This document shows positions 1 to 12,099 of a DNA stretch of 64,000 nucleotides, piece by piece. The stretch spans positions 6,326,501 to 6,390,500 of the forward strand of contig OY540819.1 in assembly GCA_961205875.1 (NCBI GenBank), read 5' to 3'. Position numbers and translations under genes: made by a program. The stretch comes from Sialis fuliginosa (lineage: Eukaryota; Arthropoda; Insecta; Megaloptera; Sialidae). The notes beneath the pieces are model-generated. The model was not told where the DNA came from. It made no database searches and saw nothing but the letters and a program-made list of their open reading frames with translations. The stretch's first letter is position 1. Every line of letters starts with the position of its first letter.

Positions 1-95
1 ATCTATGAATTAAAAATAAAACACGTAAATCGGAAAAGTGGGTCTCGAGTGGTAGGTGCACTAACAGACAGATAGACGTTGCGTTTTATAATATA
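1..95 (-). mobile_element. Helitron-like repeat fragment cut by window edge
   Basis: The first ~95 bases match, in the same orientation, the inner part of the repeat at 46384-46715: an 'atctatgaatt' block, a 'cgtaaatcgga' block, then 'gacgttgcgtttta'. A third copy lies on the other strand at 34825-35152. The diagnostic end with hairpin and CTAG is outside the window, so the family is inferred only from homology to those copies. It is non-coding. Confidence 0.5.
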
Positions 96-1185
96 TGTAT
101 ATAGATTATATAATCAGATATTAGTTATTGCCACACTTTATGCTACATCACTGGCATAATCAATAAAAAATTTAAAAAATAAAACAGTTATAATTTTCTA
201 CGTATTCTATTTTTAAATTTCCAAATTAAATCAATTATCAAATTGTTAAAATAATGATATTTAACATTATTTTCGTCTAGACATACATAAATAAAATTAG
301 ATTTGAATTATGCTATTATAATTGATTACTGTTAAGTAAGAATTACTTTCAGTAAAAATACGGAATATATTATTATATAGGTTATCAAGACAGGTCAATA
401 TTAGTTTTTTAATAACTATATCATTTCTTAGTATTAAATATTCATGATAAAAAGTATAACAAAGAATGTATTGACAATTATATATTTGATATAAAATCAA
501 CGACATGTTTTTAAAACATTTTAAACCACTTTTTAGAGGCTATCGAACTAAAACTAAATTGTTTAAATTCATAGATGATATAACGCTGTAATTTTTTTTA
601 GAAAAAAATTATCGAGATGAAAATCTTACTTGAAATAAATATAAAATATATTAAATGCATTTAAATAAAACACATGTATTCATGCAAACATAAAATCTGT
701 ATTACAATTTTGATGATTAGCATTTAAATGTTGCATATTTTAATTAAAAATGCATTTATCCAATTCATACCTATTAATATCAACATTCGTATAAAATAAA
801 TAACAAATTCTGATAGGTAAAACACCAAATAAATATAAAAGCGTCAAAACAAATAATTCAACAACACAATAGCGAGGAAATAGCCATCGACATGTTTTGA
901 CGAAAAATCCATAGCATGCCCTTCATTTGGTATTGATTATTTTTTACTTGTTGCTAAGTTTCTGTGGGCAGCAGACACGCATCTGTGATATTTTGTGTTT
1001 TATTTCTGCTGTGCACGGATTAAATAAAAACACAATATATTTCAATAAATATGTAACACTATACTGCATTTTTCTTTATTTAAATTAGTTTTTTTTTGTA
1101 CTTTTTTGTATTTAACATGCAAGTACGAAAAATTAGTTTTATAGAGAATATATTCATTAACTTATATACAAAATATATAATATTT
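96..1185. other. AT-rich spacer, no recognisable feature
   Basis: This stretch is AT-rich sequence with many short A and T runs. I see no coding frame with family motifs, no terminal inverted repeat pair and no clear dispersed repeat. It reads as intergenic or intronic spacer. Confidence 0.6.
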
Positions 1186-1499
1186 ATGTCCAAATTTTGT
1201 TAGCTAGCAAGCACTTTCAACTGAGATATCAAACTTATATGACAGTTCTTTTGGAGTTTGTTGATGATTTGACAAGTTTCGCGCACGTGTTGTAGGTAAA
1301 TACAAACGGTATTAAAACAGTGGTGATGTTATGAAAATTATTTTGTACGGTCAAAGATGCCAACTGTGTTACAATTAGTTGAAGTGTCACTGCTCTAAAT
1401 TCCATAACTAATCCATAGATACTAGTACAGAATTAATACCCCATTTGAATGTAATTGCTAGCTAGCAAATTTTGTTAGGTCCTTTATAATACCGGACAT
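1186..1499. mobile_element. TIR MITE, family A (ATGTCC...GGACAT)
   Basis: A roughly 314-bp non-coding element ends in ATGTCC and GGACAT. The right arm carries the motif 'taggtcctttataatacc'; the left arm has lost the matching segment. Subterminal 'gctagcaa' blocks are inverted on the two sides. Copies lie at 30609-30834 and 19644-19922. The interior (about 1258-1370) is almost identical to 30663-30780, so both moved recently or were duplicated. No transposase is encoded and no unambiguous target duplication was found, so the superfamily is undetermined. Confidence 0.65.
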
Positions 1500-2100
1500 T
1501 AAACAATAATAAATGTTTCTTAAAATAAATAATATGAGTTGTTTTAACTAAACTTTATTATCATATTTTTTTAAAGCTTACATTATTTTCTCTCAAAAAT
1601 GTTAACGTTCCATTTAAAAAAAAGTTTACTTCACTTCCGGTAAAACCTTAAAACGCGGAAAATATAGAATATATTATTTTAAATAATTTAAAAACACTAA
1701 ATCTTCTTGCATTTAATTATTTTATCTCAATTAATATAAGAAGATAACAATGATGGCTATAATAAACTGGTTATCCTTTTGATGAAATACCTGGATATAT
1801 TTTAAGAGAAATTGTCAGATGTTGTAGTAGTAGTCGATTTTTATATTAATTAGCTCAGCCTCTTGCAAAAAAATACTAGCTCCAGCTCTAGATAGACCTG
1901 GTATGATGTCATTTATAAAAATGAATTGGATAAAGTGCTATTTTGACCTCAAATTCGGATTCAGTGCTTCAAAATATATACAAAAATAATGATCTCTAAA
2001 AAAGTTCGGTAAATTTTTTTGTGTGGCTTTGTAATTATTGTTTTCAAACAAAATTAACCGACGATAGAAAAAGTAAATGTATAAAAACTGACAATTTACC
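1500..2100. other. AT-rich spacer
   Basis: The stretch holds no supported feature. It is AT-rich, with scattered homopolymer runs and no convincing open frame or repeat ends. Confidence 0.55.
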
Positions 2101-2123
2101 ACACACACACACATACATAACTG

Positions 2124-2324
2124 TTACGCAAATGCATACATACGTCAGACCTCGCAATATGGTCTCTCCACACCGACTTGTTATCAGCGCAAACATTTTC
2201 CGAACGGAATTTTATCTCGGCTACATTTTCTGACGTCAAAATGTAAGATTTTCTTCAAACCTACACGCACGTCAGTAATGTTCTTTGTGACGTAACGACA
2301 CAGAGAGTGATACAGTGACGTCAC
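2124..2324. promoter_or_regulatory. Cluster of CRE/bZIP-like sites
   Basis: Within 200 bp there are two full CRE palindromes TGACGTCA (2231-2238 and 2316-2323, the second inside the 10-bp palindrome GTGACGTCAC), a TGACGTAA site (2288-2295), ACGTCA half-sites at 2142-2147 and 2269-2274, and a C/EBP/PAR-like TTACGCAA at 2124-2131. CREB/ATF and related bZIP factors bind such sites. The cluster is flanked by short CA microsatellites (about 2101-2115 and 2328-2347). The sites are seen directly; enhancer or promoter function is inference. Confidence 0.4.
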
Positions 2325-2436
2325 AACACACATACACACACACACAAAGCGTTTGCTTGCCTATACCGTACAGTGGAAATAATCTCAAAAATCTGGGACA
2401 AATATTTATCTAGCTTTTGGAAAAATTCATGGAGAT

Positions 2437-2915
2437 GTACCGGAATTCCGGTCTGGCCGAAATTCGCGATTTTATTCCGATTCCGGTTTTGAAATTTTAT
2501 TATTACTTTCTATTAAGAAATTCATAAATAATATACGTCATTTTTGTTTAAAAAATGAAACATAAATATAATAATTATAATATAACAACATTTTATTAAC
2601 AAAAGTTTAATGGAAACATTCATTTCATAACACAAATGCAGCTTTTTAACATTTTTTTGGCATAAGTATGGTTGTAATTAATAAATTGACCTTAATTATT
2701 CAACTTAGTTGTTCATTTACCAAATTTAATTTGTTAATAATAGGGGACGGTCTTAGGGCATTTGATAGTCTTAAAGTTAATGATATAAGCTATATTTTAA
2801 AACAAAGTTGGAGTCTGTAGGATCGCTCCAAGCTGAGATATTAACTATTCAAAATATTTGTTATTTGTTAATTTATCAATTTGAATTTTTTTATAAATTT
2901 CAATTCTGGTACACC
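2437..2915. mobile_element. Possible degenerate TIR element
   Basis: The left side has 'gatgtaccggaattccgg' followed by further CCGG-rich sequence; the right side has 'ctggtacacccctaa'. These look like opposite ends of a decayed inverted-repeat transposon (about 9 of 12 end bases pair). No target duplication was found and the interior is AT-rich and non-coding. It may be a chance pairing. Confidence 0.25.
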
Positions 2916-3261
2916 CCTAATAAATATTTAAAAAAAACAGTGAGAATATGGCGTAAGGAACATCAGTTAAGAAATTATCATAGATACATATTTTACATAA
3001 TAAAGCTAGTATTTTTAGCTGTAGAATCGATGTTACTTAATTTAAATAATCTGATCGATTACTTAAGGCATAGACCACTGAGCTGACCAAACGTATTTCT
3101 AGCTTACGTTGCTTTTCATTTGAGAACACATATTTTGTTGAATATGTTATGATTATTGTAGTTATATTAACTTACTTTCTACATTTCTTAGGGTTCACAA
3201 TACTTTTGTAGTATGTTCACAAATTTTGTTACAGAAATATATTTTTAGTCAATTTTTTTTA

Positions 3262-3443
3262 TTGCGAACCACTATATGCCGCCCCCTTTACGTCTCGCCC
3301 ACGCGTCGTTTTCGCGACTTTCCAATCCTACGTCAGTGCTAATGGTAAAGTTCAGAGTCGAGTGATTTAGGGACATTCTGAAGAGGGTAAATCTGAGTGA
3401 GGGGGGGAAGGGAGGGAATGAAATTGACGCGGGGAGGAGTAAA
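3262..3443. other. GC-richer, apparently unique segment with G-run
   Basis: This island stands out from the AT-rich flanks. It has several CpGs (around 3290-3340), an ACGTCA half-site near 3332, and a G-rich tract around 3400-3440 with several GGG runs that could form a quadruplex. No open frame of note is present. It could be regulatory or the remnant of an older element. Confidence 0.3.
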
Positions 3444-3705
3444 TTATCTGTCCGGTTGTATTGATTGTTTTCATTTTAAATTGGGTATATTTTGTAGAGA
3501 ATATATATTTTTTTAAATAAAATATATACAGATTTTGTGTTGATGGCACTGATGAAATTAAAGAGATAAAATATATGGTGTTTCAAAAGTCAATTTACAT
3601 AATTAAATTTTTATCTTCGTTCATTATTAATTGTAATTTTATTTAAAGTGATATTAAACACATAACGTATTAAAAAAAAGAATATAATATGTATAATCAA
3701 TATAA

Positions 3706-3945
3706 ACGAGTCTCGTAACGGTCTAGGATTTACAACTGTCTCGGCTCATAATATTATAATCATCTCGTTTTTTTTATACAAAGCATTATTTACATTATAT
3801 CTAACAATTGTGATCGAATCATGTTGAAATACTTAATATTGACAAACTCTTAAAACTGACAATGAGACTCTTGACGAGACTTATAAATCGTTTCAGTCTG
3901 ATCTCGTCAAAATTTAAACCAACCTCATCTCGGAGTGAAGCCCTA
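3706..3945. mobile_element. GAGAC-rich hAT-like MITE, decayed copy
   Basis: The sequence has repeated gtctc/gagac motifs at both ends and finishes in 'gtgaagccctag'. It resembles the better-preserved 244-bp element at 47852-48095, which has an 8-bp target duplication. Here the left end is degraded and no duplication is recognisable. It is non-coding. Confidence 0.45.
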
Positions 3946-3949
3946 GATA

Positions 3950-5555
3950 AATACATTTGTCTTATACATTAGAATATTTATTATTTCATAAGTATGTAAT
4001 GTAACTAGCATGTTGATAATTTGTTTTTTTACATACACAATAATTGGTATGTTAAATTCTACAATTACATTCATGAAATCGATCAAGTGTCCTTGATGAC
4101 ATGGTACATACGTAAATCCACACTTGACATTGACAATCTAGGTAATGTATGTGTATAAAATACCATTACGTATGTATACATGTTGTTTTTACATACCATT
4201 ACAATTTTACAATACAATAATCATATTTTGTAACACATACATATTTGTACACAAGTATTTATGTATTATGTTCTAGGGTTATTTAATGAAGTGTTATCAA
4301 TTAAAATAATATATTGATATACACACTAATGTGTATTAATAACTTGGAGCTAGTCGACCCGTCGATAAAATACTAAACCCTGTATCAAAGTTTATAACTG
4401 TATCACAACGCATTTTCAAGATATTAAATAAAAACTAATTTGGGGCAAAATATTTAGAAGACTGTAGCACACGGAAAATTTCCGGACACACGTTCATATA
4501 AAGTTTTTTTTTGCTTAAATTTTTTTTCTTAGTTTTTTGTTAAAGTTTGGCACGCCAGTCCTGAATCATCCTTAATGCATTATTAAAATTAAAAAAATAA
4601 TTTTTATAATAATAATTTATTATAATTTTATCTCACAGATACATTTTTATAATTTATTTGAGAAATGAACGCGACGGTAAAGAGTTATTTTACAATTAAA
4701 ACAACTTGACTGTTTGTTAGGTTAATCAATAAAATTATTAATTACTTAAACGAAAACAAAATTCGTGAAAAAAATTGTTCATGAAAATCTTACGTCAACT
4801 TTATTTGGGGGGGGGGGTACACGATATTATTATTTTGTCTTATATAATGGAGAAGGGAGTCAAAAAAAATTGGGCCCCCCAATATTTTTAACAAGTCGAC
4901 GCCCCTGTTAATAACCTATATTTAAAAAGACGAAAAACTTTATTTTTAATTTTTTTTTAAACTGATTTAACCGCCAATACGTTTTTAGGATTAAATATTT
5001 ATTATTTACATTAACAGGATGTATGGGATGTATTTCAAAATAAACACAAAAATAATACAGTTCATAATTATAATGTATTTTGAGATATTTGGGGATCGGA
5101 TTTAAATCTTGTTTAAAATTTCTTTTACCGTGCTTTTTTGATTGTTTTGAAATTCTTATTCGTTTTGCTTACCACATCATTTTATAACTTCTATGTAAGC
5201 TATAACAATTGTTTTTCAACAGAAATTCCCTTCGTAGATGCTGATGTTTTTTTTTATCGTATTTCATATTATATGCGTTTCCTTTTAAAATTAAATAAAT
5301 TTACGAAAAAGCTTCAAAAATGTAGCCAATTACTCTTTCATGTTTAATAAATTTATAGAATAGTAAGTAGAGATTATAAAGTTCAAAATGCTTTTTTAAA
5401 GAACTGAATTTTTCTACATAATAATATAATTTGATGAAATCCTTCATGCCACTCTGCATACTTATACATATAAAAGAATAATTAAGCTCTGTTTTAATTT
5501 CACCCACCCAGCATTTCATGATTTACAGTCACTAGTTTTTTAATTTCTCTAATTC
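3950..5555. other. AT-rich spacer with an 11-base G run
   Basis: No gene is supported. A poly-G run sits at 4807-4817. The segment 'gtcgacgcccctgtt' near 4895 resembles one end of a hAT-type element, but I found no partner end. The rest is AT-rich spacer. Confidence 0.45.
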
Positions 5556-5559
5556 CCAA

Positions 5560-5830
5560 ATGCGCCGGTCGCGTTAACAGAGAGAATTACGCTAGTTCTC
5601 TTGTTTTATCAATACCTGTGTCAAGGCTTGACCTGATCAAAAGCTTTCCTTTATTACGCAGATTCCCGCTGATAAGAATATGCGTGCTCTGTAACGCTAA
5701 TTAGCTGCGAGATCGCTAAAAGATTACTGTTGAGTGAACGTTCCATGCCGATACCCGCCAATAGAGTATTTCTAATTATAATTAAACAATCGATAATATC
5801 AAATTGACGATCAGCGGACTAACTTCACAT
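5560..5830. promoter_or_regulatory. Possible cis-regulatory module (unique sequence)
   Basis: A moderately GC-richer, non-repetitive block lies between AT-rich spacers. It contains a GATA-type site 'ctgataag' (about 5670-5677), homeodomain-type 'taatta' cores (around 5700 and 5775), and a TCF-like 'atcaaaag'. It has no repeat ends and no sizeable frame. Such compact mixed-site blocks are typical of insect enhancers, but this is inferred from appearance only; conservation is the key missing evidence. Confidence 0.25.
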
Positions 5831-5959
5831 GAGATTATATATAGGACTTGTCGTTCGAATTTTCTTTCGGTATTTTAATTTTCGCCTAATATATTATCTC
5901 TATAAACGCGAGTATAAAAGGTAAGAATCTTTTTCCATCCGCACAAATTCTTCATCCAC

Positions 5960-7089
5960 AAATTTTGCATACACATAGATTACGTATTCGAAATTTCAAA
6001 CTATGTCTCTACGATAAATTTTTTAATAGACCGAATTCATTGGAGTCGCCAAGATCTTAATAAAATTTGCGTTTATGAAGTTTTTAAATCCCATTAAATA
6101 GATAAGGGAATAAAAATATATATTTAAAAAATTATTAGTCTAATGGTATGAACAATAGAACACTATCTATATAAAAATTTAAAAATTCCTCATGGAATTT
6201 TAAAATTCATCATATTAACAAAATTAAAATCTATAAAATATGCACGACCTTTATAATTAATTGACACTAATAATGATAGAAAAAAGTGTAATGAAAATAA
6301 TGAAAGCAGCAAGCAATGCACATAATTACATTTTACTGCATCTATAATAAATAAAAATAAAAACCAACAAAAAAAAAACACAAATCCACCCCTGCACATG
6401 CATGCTTTACGTAATACATATTCGACAGGTTGCAATTATCGTTTCTATCCAAGCGCAAACTTTGTTCGTCGCCATTAAACTTTTTTTATTTGATATTCAT
6501 TATTTTAATAAAAACGAGAAAAATTTTAAATCAATACATGTAGGTAGTCATTAAGTTAAAACATTTTTATGTACAAATTTCAATACATGTTTTATTTAAT
6601 ATTGAAAATGTTTTTGATATAATGTTTTAAAATTTTAAAATACATATATTAAATCATATTCTCCTTATACATTATTATTTGTTTTTCTATCTTGTCGCAT
6701 ATGAATTTAAAATTGATGCCAGGAATAAAATATCGATTTTCTCGACTGACTTAGTCGTTTTTGATTCTGAACTTAAAATTAAGGGCTTTTATTGGTCGTA
6801 TCAATAGTTAAACTGTAGATAACTTTCGTTTGTGAAACCGGACATATATCGCTTTTAATATTTTTCGTTATAAAATAAAATTCGAAAGCTTGTAAAGTAA
6901 CCCCCAGTTTTATCAAAATCTGTTATTGATAATTGCCACGTAAATGTTCAAATGGACCAATTAGAACACAGCATTTGCTATTTAACAGATATATACCAAG
7001 CTGTCAACATAAACAAACTGGTAACATAGATGAAATTAGGCATGAGAGTGTATCTACCCTGAAGTTAGATTGTATAAACTTAAATCATA
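5960..7089. other. AT-rich spacer
   Basis: The stretch is AT-rich and without recognised repeat ends or coding frames. The open frame on the minus strand near 6190-6435 is Phe/Leu-rich because the DNA is AT-rich; it has no family motif. Confidence 0.5.
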
Positions 7090-7097
7090 CATATAGG

Positions 7098-7472
7098 CAG
7101 GCCCGGATTTAGAAATTTGCCGCCCCTAGGCAGTTACGAAAATTGCCCCCCCCCCCCCCCTCGAAACTAACAGTTTAATAAAACTTTTTTTTAATAAAAC
7201 TCAGGACCTTTTTTTTTGGTCGCGTCGGTTTCAAATTTTATAAATTTTTATAAAGTTACATTAGGAAACACTGAAAGACCTTTTTTTAGTCCTGCTTGAG
7301 TTACATGTATAGAGAAATTATTACTTATGGGTTGAAATTTTTACGTCTCGATTTTCGGATGGCAAACTCATCGATAATGGAATTAAAATCAAATTCAATT
7401 CCCACGAATATAACAATTTTTCGAAGTTTCCACCAAAATTTGCCGCCTGCCTACATGGTAAATCCGGGCCTG
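7098..7472. mobile_element. hAT-type MITE with perfect 8-bp TSD
   Basis: The element is 375 bp with terminal inverted repeats CAGGCCCGGATTTA at the left and its complement at the right. It is flanked by a perfect 8-bp direct repeat, CATATAGG, at 7090-7097 and 7473-7480. Both features fit the hAT superfamily. The interior is non-coding and carries a C run of about 17 bases near 7145-7161. A short frame inside it has no transposase similarity. It depends on an autonomous partner elsewhere. Confidence 0.85.
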
Positions 7473-7825
7473 CATATAGGAATAGTCAAGGAAAAATATA
7501 TGTAATATTATGTGCATAACTTGCAAACATTTAATTTAATCTGAAACAAAATTGAATCAAATTCAGTATGTGGTAATGTCCAGGATGTTATTTGTAACAA
7601 AATCAAAAAATAGGTACTTGATTTACAAACTACTACGTTCTACATCTAATCGAGTTTGAGAAACCGATACTAATCAATTGTCCAAATCCAATGGAATCGG
7701 TATTGAATCATAAAAACTGCCTTCAGTATGTGTCTGTGTACCTTCTTCAAACGTGCTCGGACATGTCAGTGGCGGATCAGTTATAAAAAATATTTTTTAA
7801 TTAACAAATTCGATGAGGAAAATTA

Positions 7826-8435
7826 TCTCTATATATAAAAATGAATGTTCGTTTGTATGAGGCTTATAGACTCGGGAATTACTCAACCGATTTCAATGCG
7901 GTTTTCACCAATAGTTAGATCATTGTTATGAGCAGTATCTTGGCTAGGCTGACCATTTTTTTGAGAAGGCAATGCGGGACTGTTTTTTTCGGGGGGGGGG
8001 GGGGTACAATGAAAGACCTTTTTTTAAATTATTATTAATAAAGAATAACAAATGTTATATTGCAAATTCATAACGAGAACTTATATTTTATTTATAATTC
8101 ACGATTGTCATTTTCGTTATTTTTAAATTCGCTACCATAGATGATGTATAATTTTTAAATAAAATTTGCAACAATTACTTTTTTTTAATCTGCTATGTTA
8201 ATTTTATGTGAATTTTTTTATATTACCTACATTTACTGAATTAATAGAGTTTTTTAAATTGTTAACATACCTATTTCAATTTTATTAAAATTCGCGGCAC
8301 CAAATTGATTACATTGAACAGTAGTAAAAATGTAAAAAAACTGGACAAGTATTCAAAATGCGGGACATTTTGCGGGACGAATGGTCACCCTAATCTTGGC
8401 TATTCATATTTTATGAAAATAAAAAGACTAAAAAA
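7826..8435 (+). mobile_element. Helitron-like repeat, 5' part, interrupted by a hAT MITE
   Basis: The segment begins TCTCTATATATAAAAATG and continues with 'accgatttcaatgcggtttt'; the same order occurs at 50072-50215. A 5' TC followed by this AT-rich start is what I expect of lepidopteran Helitron-like elements. It is split by the hAT element 7945-8392 and resumes at 8393 with 'ttcatattttatgaaaat', matching the uninterrupted copy at 50190-50210. The 3' hairpin and CTAG end are missing, so the class is inferred. Confidence 0.5.
7945..8392. mobile_element. hAT-type MITE nested in a Helitron-like repeat
   Basis: The element is 448 bp with ends TAGGCTGACCATT and AATGGTCACCCTA (12 of 13 bases pair). 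A perfect 8-bp direct repeat, ATCTTGGC, flanks it at 7937-7944 and 8393-8400. The related repeat at 50072-50215 shows the same site without the insertion, which confirms both boundaries. It carries a G run of about 14 near 7990 and no coding capacity. Confidence 0.85.
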
Positions 8436-8439
8436 TCTT

Positions 8440-10230
8440 TATCAAGTCGTGTTTTGTTTCCATGATATCAGAGCATATTATAACTGTCATTTAGGTATAT
8501 AAAAATATATTACCTAGCCATGGAATTCTATAATTTACGGTTTCAATTTTTATTTTATTAATTTAGGTCACACATCTCTTTCAAATATTTTGTCGAACAA
8601 CTGGATGATTTTTGACATATGTTAACAATTAAATATAACCAAAAAAAAAATATTATTCTCATCGTGCCGAGCCCCCCTTTACTCGGGCCTCCAAGCTAGA
8701 TAGAGCTCTATTACCCTTAATAAATAGGTTTTAAAGTTTAATTATTCTCTTTAAATATAAATTATCAATATAAAGAGTTTTTCTGCTTCAATCACAAAAT
8801 ATTCTGTTGAAATATTTTTTATATAAATATATTTCATACGCCACTGATTTATTTTGACATTCAAATATGTAGCTGGAAAATTTCCTCTGATATCTTCTCA
8901 TAGGCCGCCACTGCTAACAACAACTGGTCAATAAACTGGTTTTGTTTGAATCTGTCGAAATTTTTGAAGAGCCCAGCATCTGCCATCCACCTATTGGAAA
9001 CCGCAGGCGAATTTGGTTGTGTACAATAACGTCTAACAATTTAAAAATAGAAAAATGCGGCAGATTAGGGGAAGGATACGTAGACCGTCCGTTCCAGGAA
9101 AAAGACCTTGGTTACTAAATTCGTACCACAAAGATTTTGTGACTTGTTTCAACATTTATTAAATATAATATGCAGTGTTGGATTCAAGGTTCAAGAGAAG
9201 AAGCCCCCAAAGAAAAAAAATTAAAATATTTTTATTTTTTCTACTAAATTTGTAAACTAAATTTTTTGGCTTGTTTTATTCAATGTATCCAGTGTTAGGT
9301 TGATGAAAATAGGCCCCTTAAGAAATTGAAAATAAACAATGATTTGAAAATAATTGTTTGTTTTTGAATAACCGCAGTTGTCAGTAACATTATTTTTTTT
9401 AATTCAATTTTCTTAGCCGTATTTTCATTCAAAATTTCTAAACATATTAAAGTACGTATATCAAATATTAATCTTCTATGGAATTTTTTTTAGATAGGTA
9501 ATTTTAACTATTTTGGTTTCAGTAGCCAACCTCCATAAGATAAAACGCTTCAATATACTGATTCTAAATATATATTTATCATTTATCGCATACTGCATAG
9601 TGATTCAGTTTTAAAATTAGACTGATTATTACTATACGTATATGCACTTTTATAAAAATAGTACAGTTTTCTTGGAAGTGACCAAATCTTTTATTTCAAT
9701 CTAGTTTATCAAACGCTTTAGAATTTATTTTTTCTATATGTATTGATAAAACACTACTTATAAATACATTATATTATTTATTATACACAATTATATTACT
9801 AATAAAAATCGGAATTATAAAAAAAATCTCACATTTAATAAGATTCCAAATTATGGTATATTGTTTATGAATTTGAAATATCCTTCGTAGATAAATTTTA
9901 GAAAAAACATAATATTAAATTAATAACACAGTCACAAAACTCTCTTCTTGACTAATTTGAATTACCAATATAAAAATGCTCAATAATGATATGTATTTTT
10001 GTTCTGTCATATCTGCAAATATATATAATTTCGCGTTAGAAAATGTTAAAATAATTTTCAAATTCATTAATCTCAAAATCGTATTTATCAGTTTCGTATA
10101 TATATGACGTTAACCCATCGATAAGATAACTGTAAACTATAAATTCAGTATATCCTGAAGAAAAGTTATTTCCAATTATATAATAACATTTTTAACTAGA
10201 TATAAACTGATCGATGTATTCATATTACGT
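8440..10230. other. AT-rich spacer with decayed repeat ends
   Basis: No gene is supported. Pieces such as 'cagtgttggattcaagg' (about 9172) and 'cagtgttaggttgatg' (about 9291) look like two copies of one repeat end in the same orientation, and 'acgccactgat' near 8840 resembles a hAT end. None has a paired end or target duplication. Confidence 0.4.
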
Positions 10231-10336
10231 TGTCACATCGATGCGTGTACATTTGACCACCCCTATTCATACAACATTACAAAGCCCTCTTCAACAATAC
10301 AGTAGTAAATCCCTTCCAACAAAAAGGCATCCGCAG

Positions 10337-10374
10337 TATAAAAGAAGAGAACAGTTTCAGCATCACTCACGATG
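10337..10374 (+). promoter_or_regulatory. TATA-type core promoter candidate
   Basis: A clean TATAAAAG (10337-10344) is followed about 25 bases later by 'tcagcatcactc', which resembles an insect initiator region. The spacing suits a core promoter; insect cuticle-type genes often look like this. The first ATG downstream (10371-10373) is followed immediately by a TAG stop, so no protein begins there. No downstream exon was identified. It may be a decayed or unrelated match. Confidence 0.3.
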
Positions 10375-10778
10375 TAGTGCATAGTACACATACACGTACA
10401 GTGGCGGCGCATGGAGGAAATTAATTGTATTCTTTCGAAAATTACATTAACTGAATTTAAAAGTTATAAAAAAATTGATGCCTTGAAGTAAAAATATTTG
10501 TGTCTAATAGATAGATAACAAGGTTCTAAATATACTTTTTTTTATTAATAAGGTATAATACCTCTCTTTGTCTAGAGAATCCTGATTTGCTTAGGTACTG
10601 TGTATATTTTTTTACAAACATTAGATTCGCAGTATAGTTTATTGAAAATACAAATGATTTTAGGTTCAATAATTTAAAAGACTGGTATAAAATTTGTTTT
10701 ATATCTATTTTGCAATCTTTACTTTATAATAGTTATTCTTCCATGGCTTTAAGTGTTTTTTTGTAAAAAAAAGTCCCA

Positions 10779-10852
10779 TCTAGGACTCCTCACGAGACTA
10801 ATACGAGACTAGACGAGCATAAATATTTTGGAGACGAGACCGAGTAAAATTG
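10779..10852. mobile_element. Fragment of the GAGAC-rich hAT-like family
   Basis: The fragment has repeated gagac motifs and a 'ctaggactcctcacgagact' start similar to the copies at 3706-3945 and 47852-48095. It is short and lacks a second end, so it is only a remnant. Confidence 0.35.
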
Positions 10853-11735
10853 AAATGAACTATAGATAATAAACGGTGGATTCTTTTAATTGATTCCCCG
10901 CTAGAGAGATATAGCTGCGAAGCCTCGGCAGCAAAATGAACAATTGGCATACACGCTAACTTGAGGACTATCTGTATTTATCGTAAACAAATGGTCCAAA
11001 TATTTTTAGTATATTTGTTTTCGATGAATCTCAAACAGCGCAATTCAAAAATTGTAGAAATGATATAGCCTCAAATGCAAATGTTACTTTCCCAGGGTAC
11101 ATTTTTGCTCTTCTTTCTTTAAAATAAATTACTTAATATTAAAATAATTCGAGGTTTATCGACCAGATAAGATATTTTTTTTAATATCCCCAAAATTTAA
11201 TAATGATTCGATGAATTTTTTTTAGTTATGATGTACGCCAATTTTGAAAAACCTGTTAGAAAAAAAACACGTTTAATAATATAATTTTATAATAAAAATA
11301 TTTTCATTGAAAACTTACAGCTACTCTTGGGCCATACAGTAGAACTTCTGCTTTCTTGTAGAGGTCCTACTGGTTACTTTGAGCTTGCTTTTGAGCTTTA
11401 ATAGACCTGCTGAGATTTTTAGGCCGGATCACAAGTATTCACACGCTTGGAAAATTCATCATAACTCTTTTAACTACTTTAAATTTTACGATAGATTTTT
11501 AAGATAATAATTTAACAATGTATGCAAAAAATTATTTTTTCAAATTTTTATAACAGAACCTCCTCTTAATAAAGTTTGTACACATACAGCACAATTTTTT
11601 ATTGTACACAACAGCTATGTACATATATACAAGAAGAATAGAATCAGAACAATACATTTTTTTAGTTACAACACGCAATACATATACAAAAATTGCAAGT
11701 AAATTTAGCCTTAAGTTATATAAATCACCCCCAAT

Positions 11736-12095
11736 TGTTCGTACCCACACACTGCCACTGTATAGAGTGTACAGCGTTGCCACATAGAGAGATAACAAGA
11801 GTAGAATCGGTGTGTGTTGTGTGCGAGGCAAGGGGATCAATACGACGGTGCCTGGCCCGGCCCTGATGATTTATAGCGGTCAGATTTATGACACTGTTTC
11901 ATCGCGCGTCAACAGACAAAGACAATCTTATCACCGTGCTGTGTAACCACTACTATGGACCTTTATCTGATGCACGCGCACCTTCCGTACCAAAATTAAC
12001 GTGGCAAGTGTTGAACCAACAAGCCAACTTGATGGGGTTGCTACAGTTTTCACTTATTCTTATTCTTCTTGCTGTTTCTTATTCTATGAAGTGAT
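11736..12095. other. GC-richer segment, unassigned
   Basis: The block contains 'cctggcccggccctgatg' near 11850, which resembles a transposon end, followed by apparently unique sequence with GATA-type sites ('cttatcacc', 'tttatctga'). Overlapping frames on both strands (about 60-100 codons) show no recognisable domain. It could be an old transposon next to a regulatory block. Confidence 0.25.
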
Positions 12096-12099
12096 ATTT

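Noticed and set aside
4800..4910. Possible hAT element near the poly-G run
   Set aside because: Only one end-like sequence ('gacgcccctgtt') was found, with no partner or duplication.
5905..5925. TATAAAAGG preceding a candidate leader
   Set aside because: No initiator or downstream exon could be supported; chance TATA-like words are frequent in AT-rich DNA.
11532..11840. Open frames of 61-102 codons on both strands
   Set aside because: They overlap each other on opposite strands with no recognisable domain and no codon signal.
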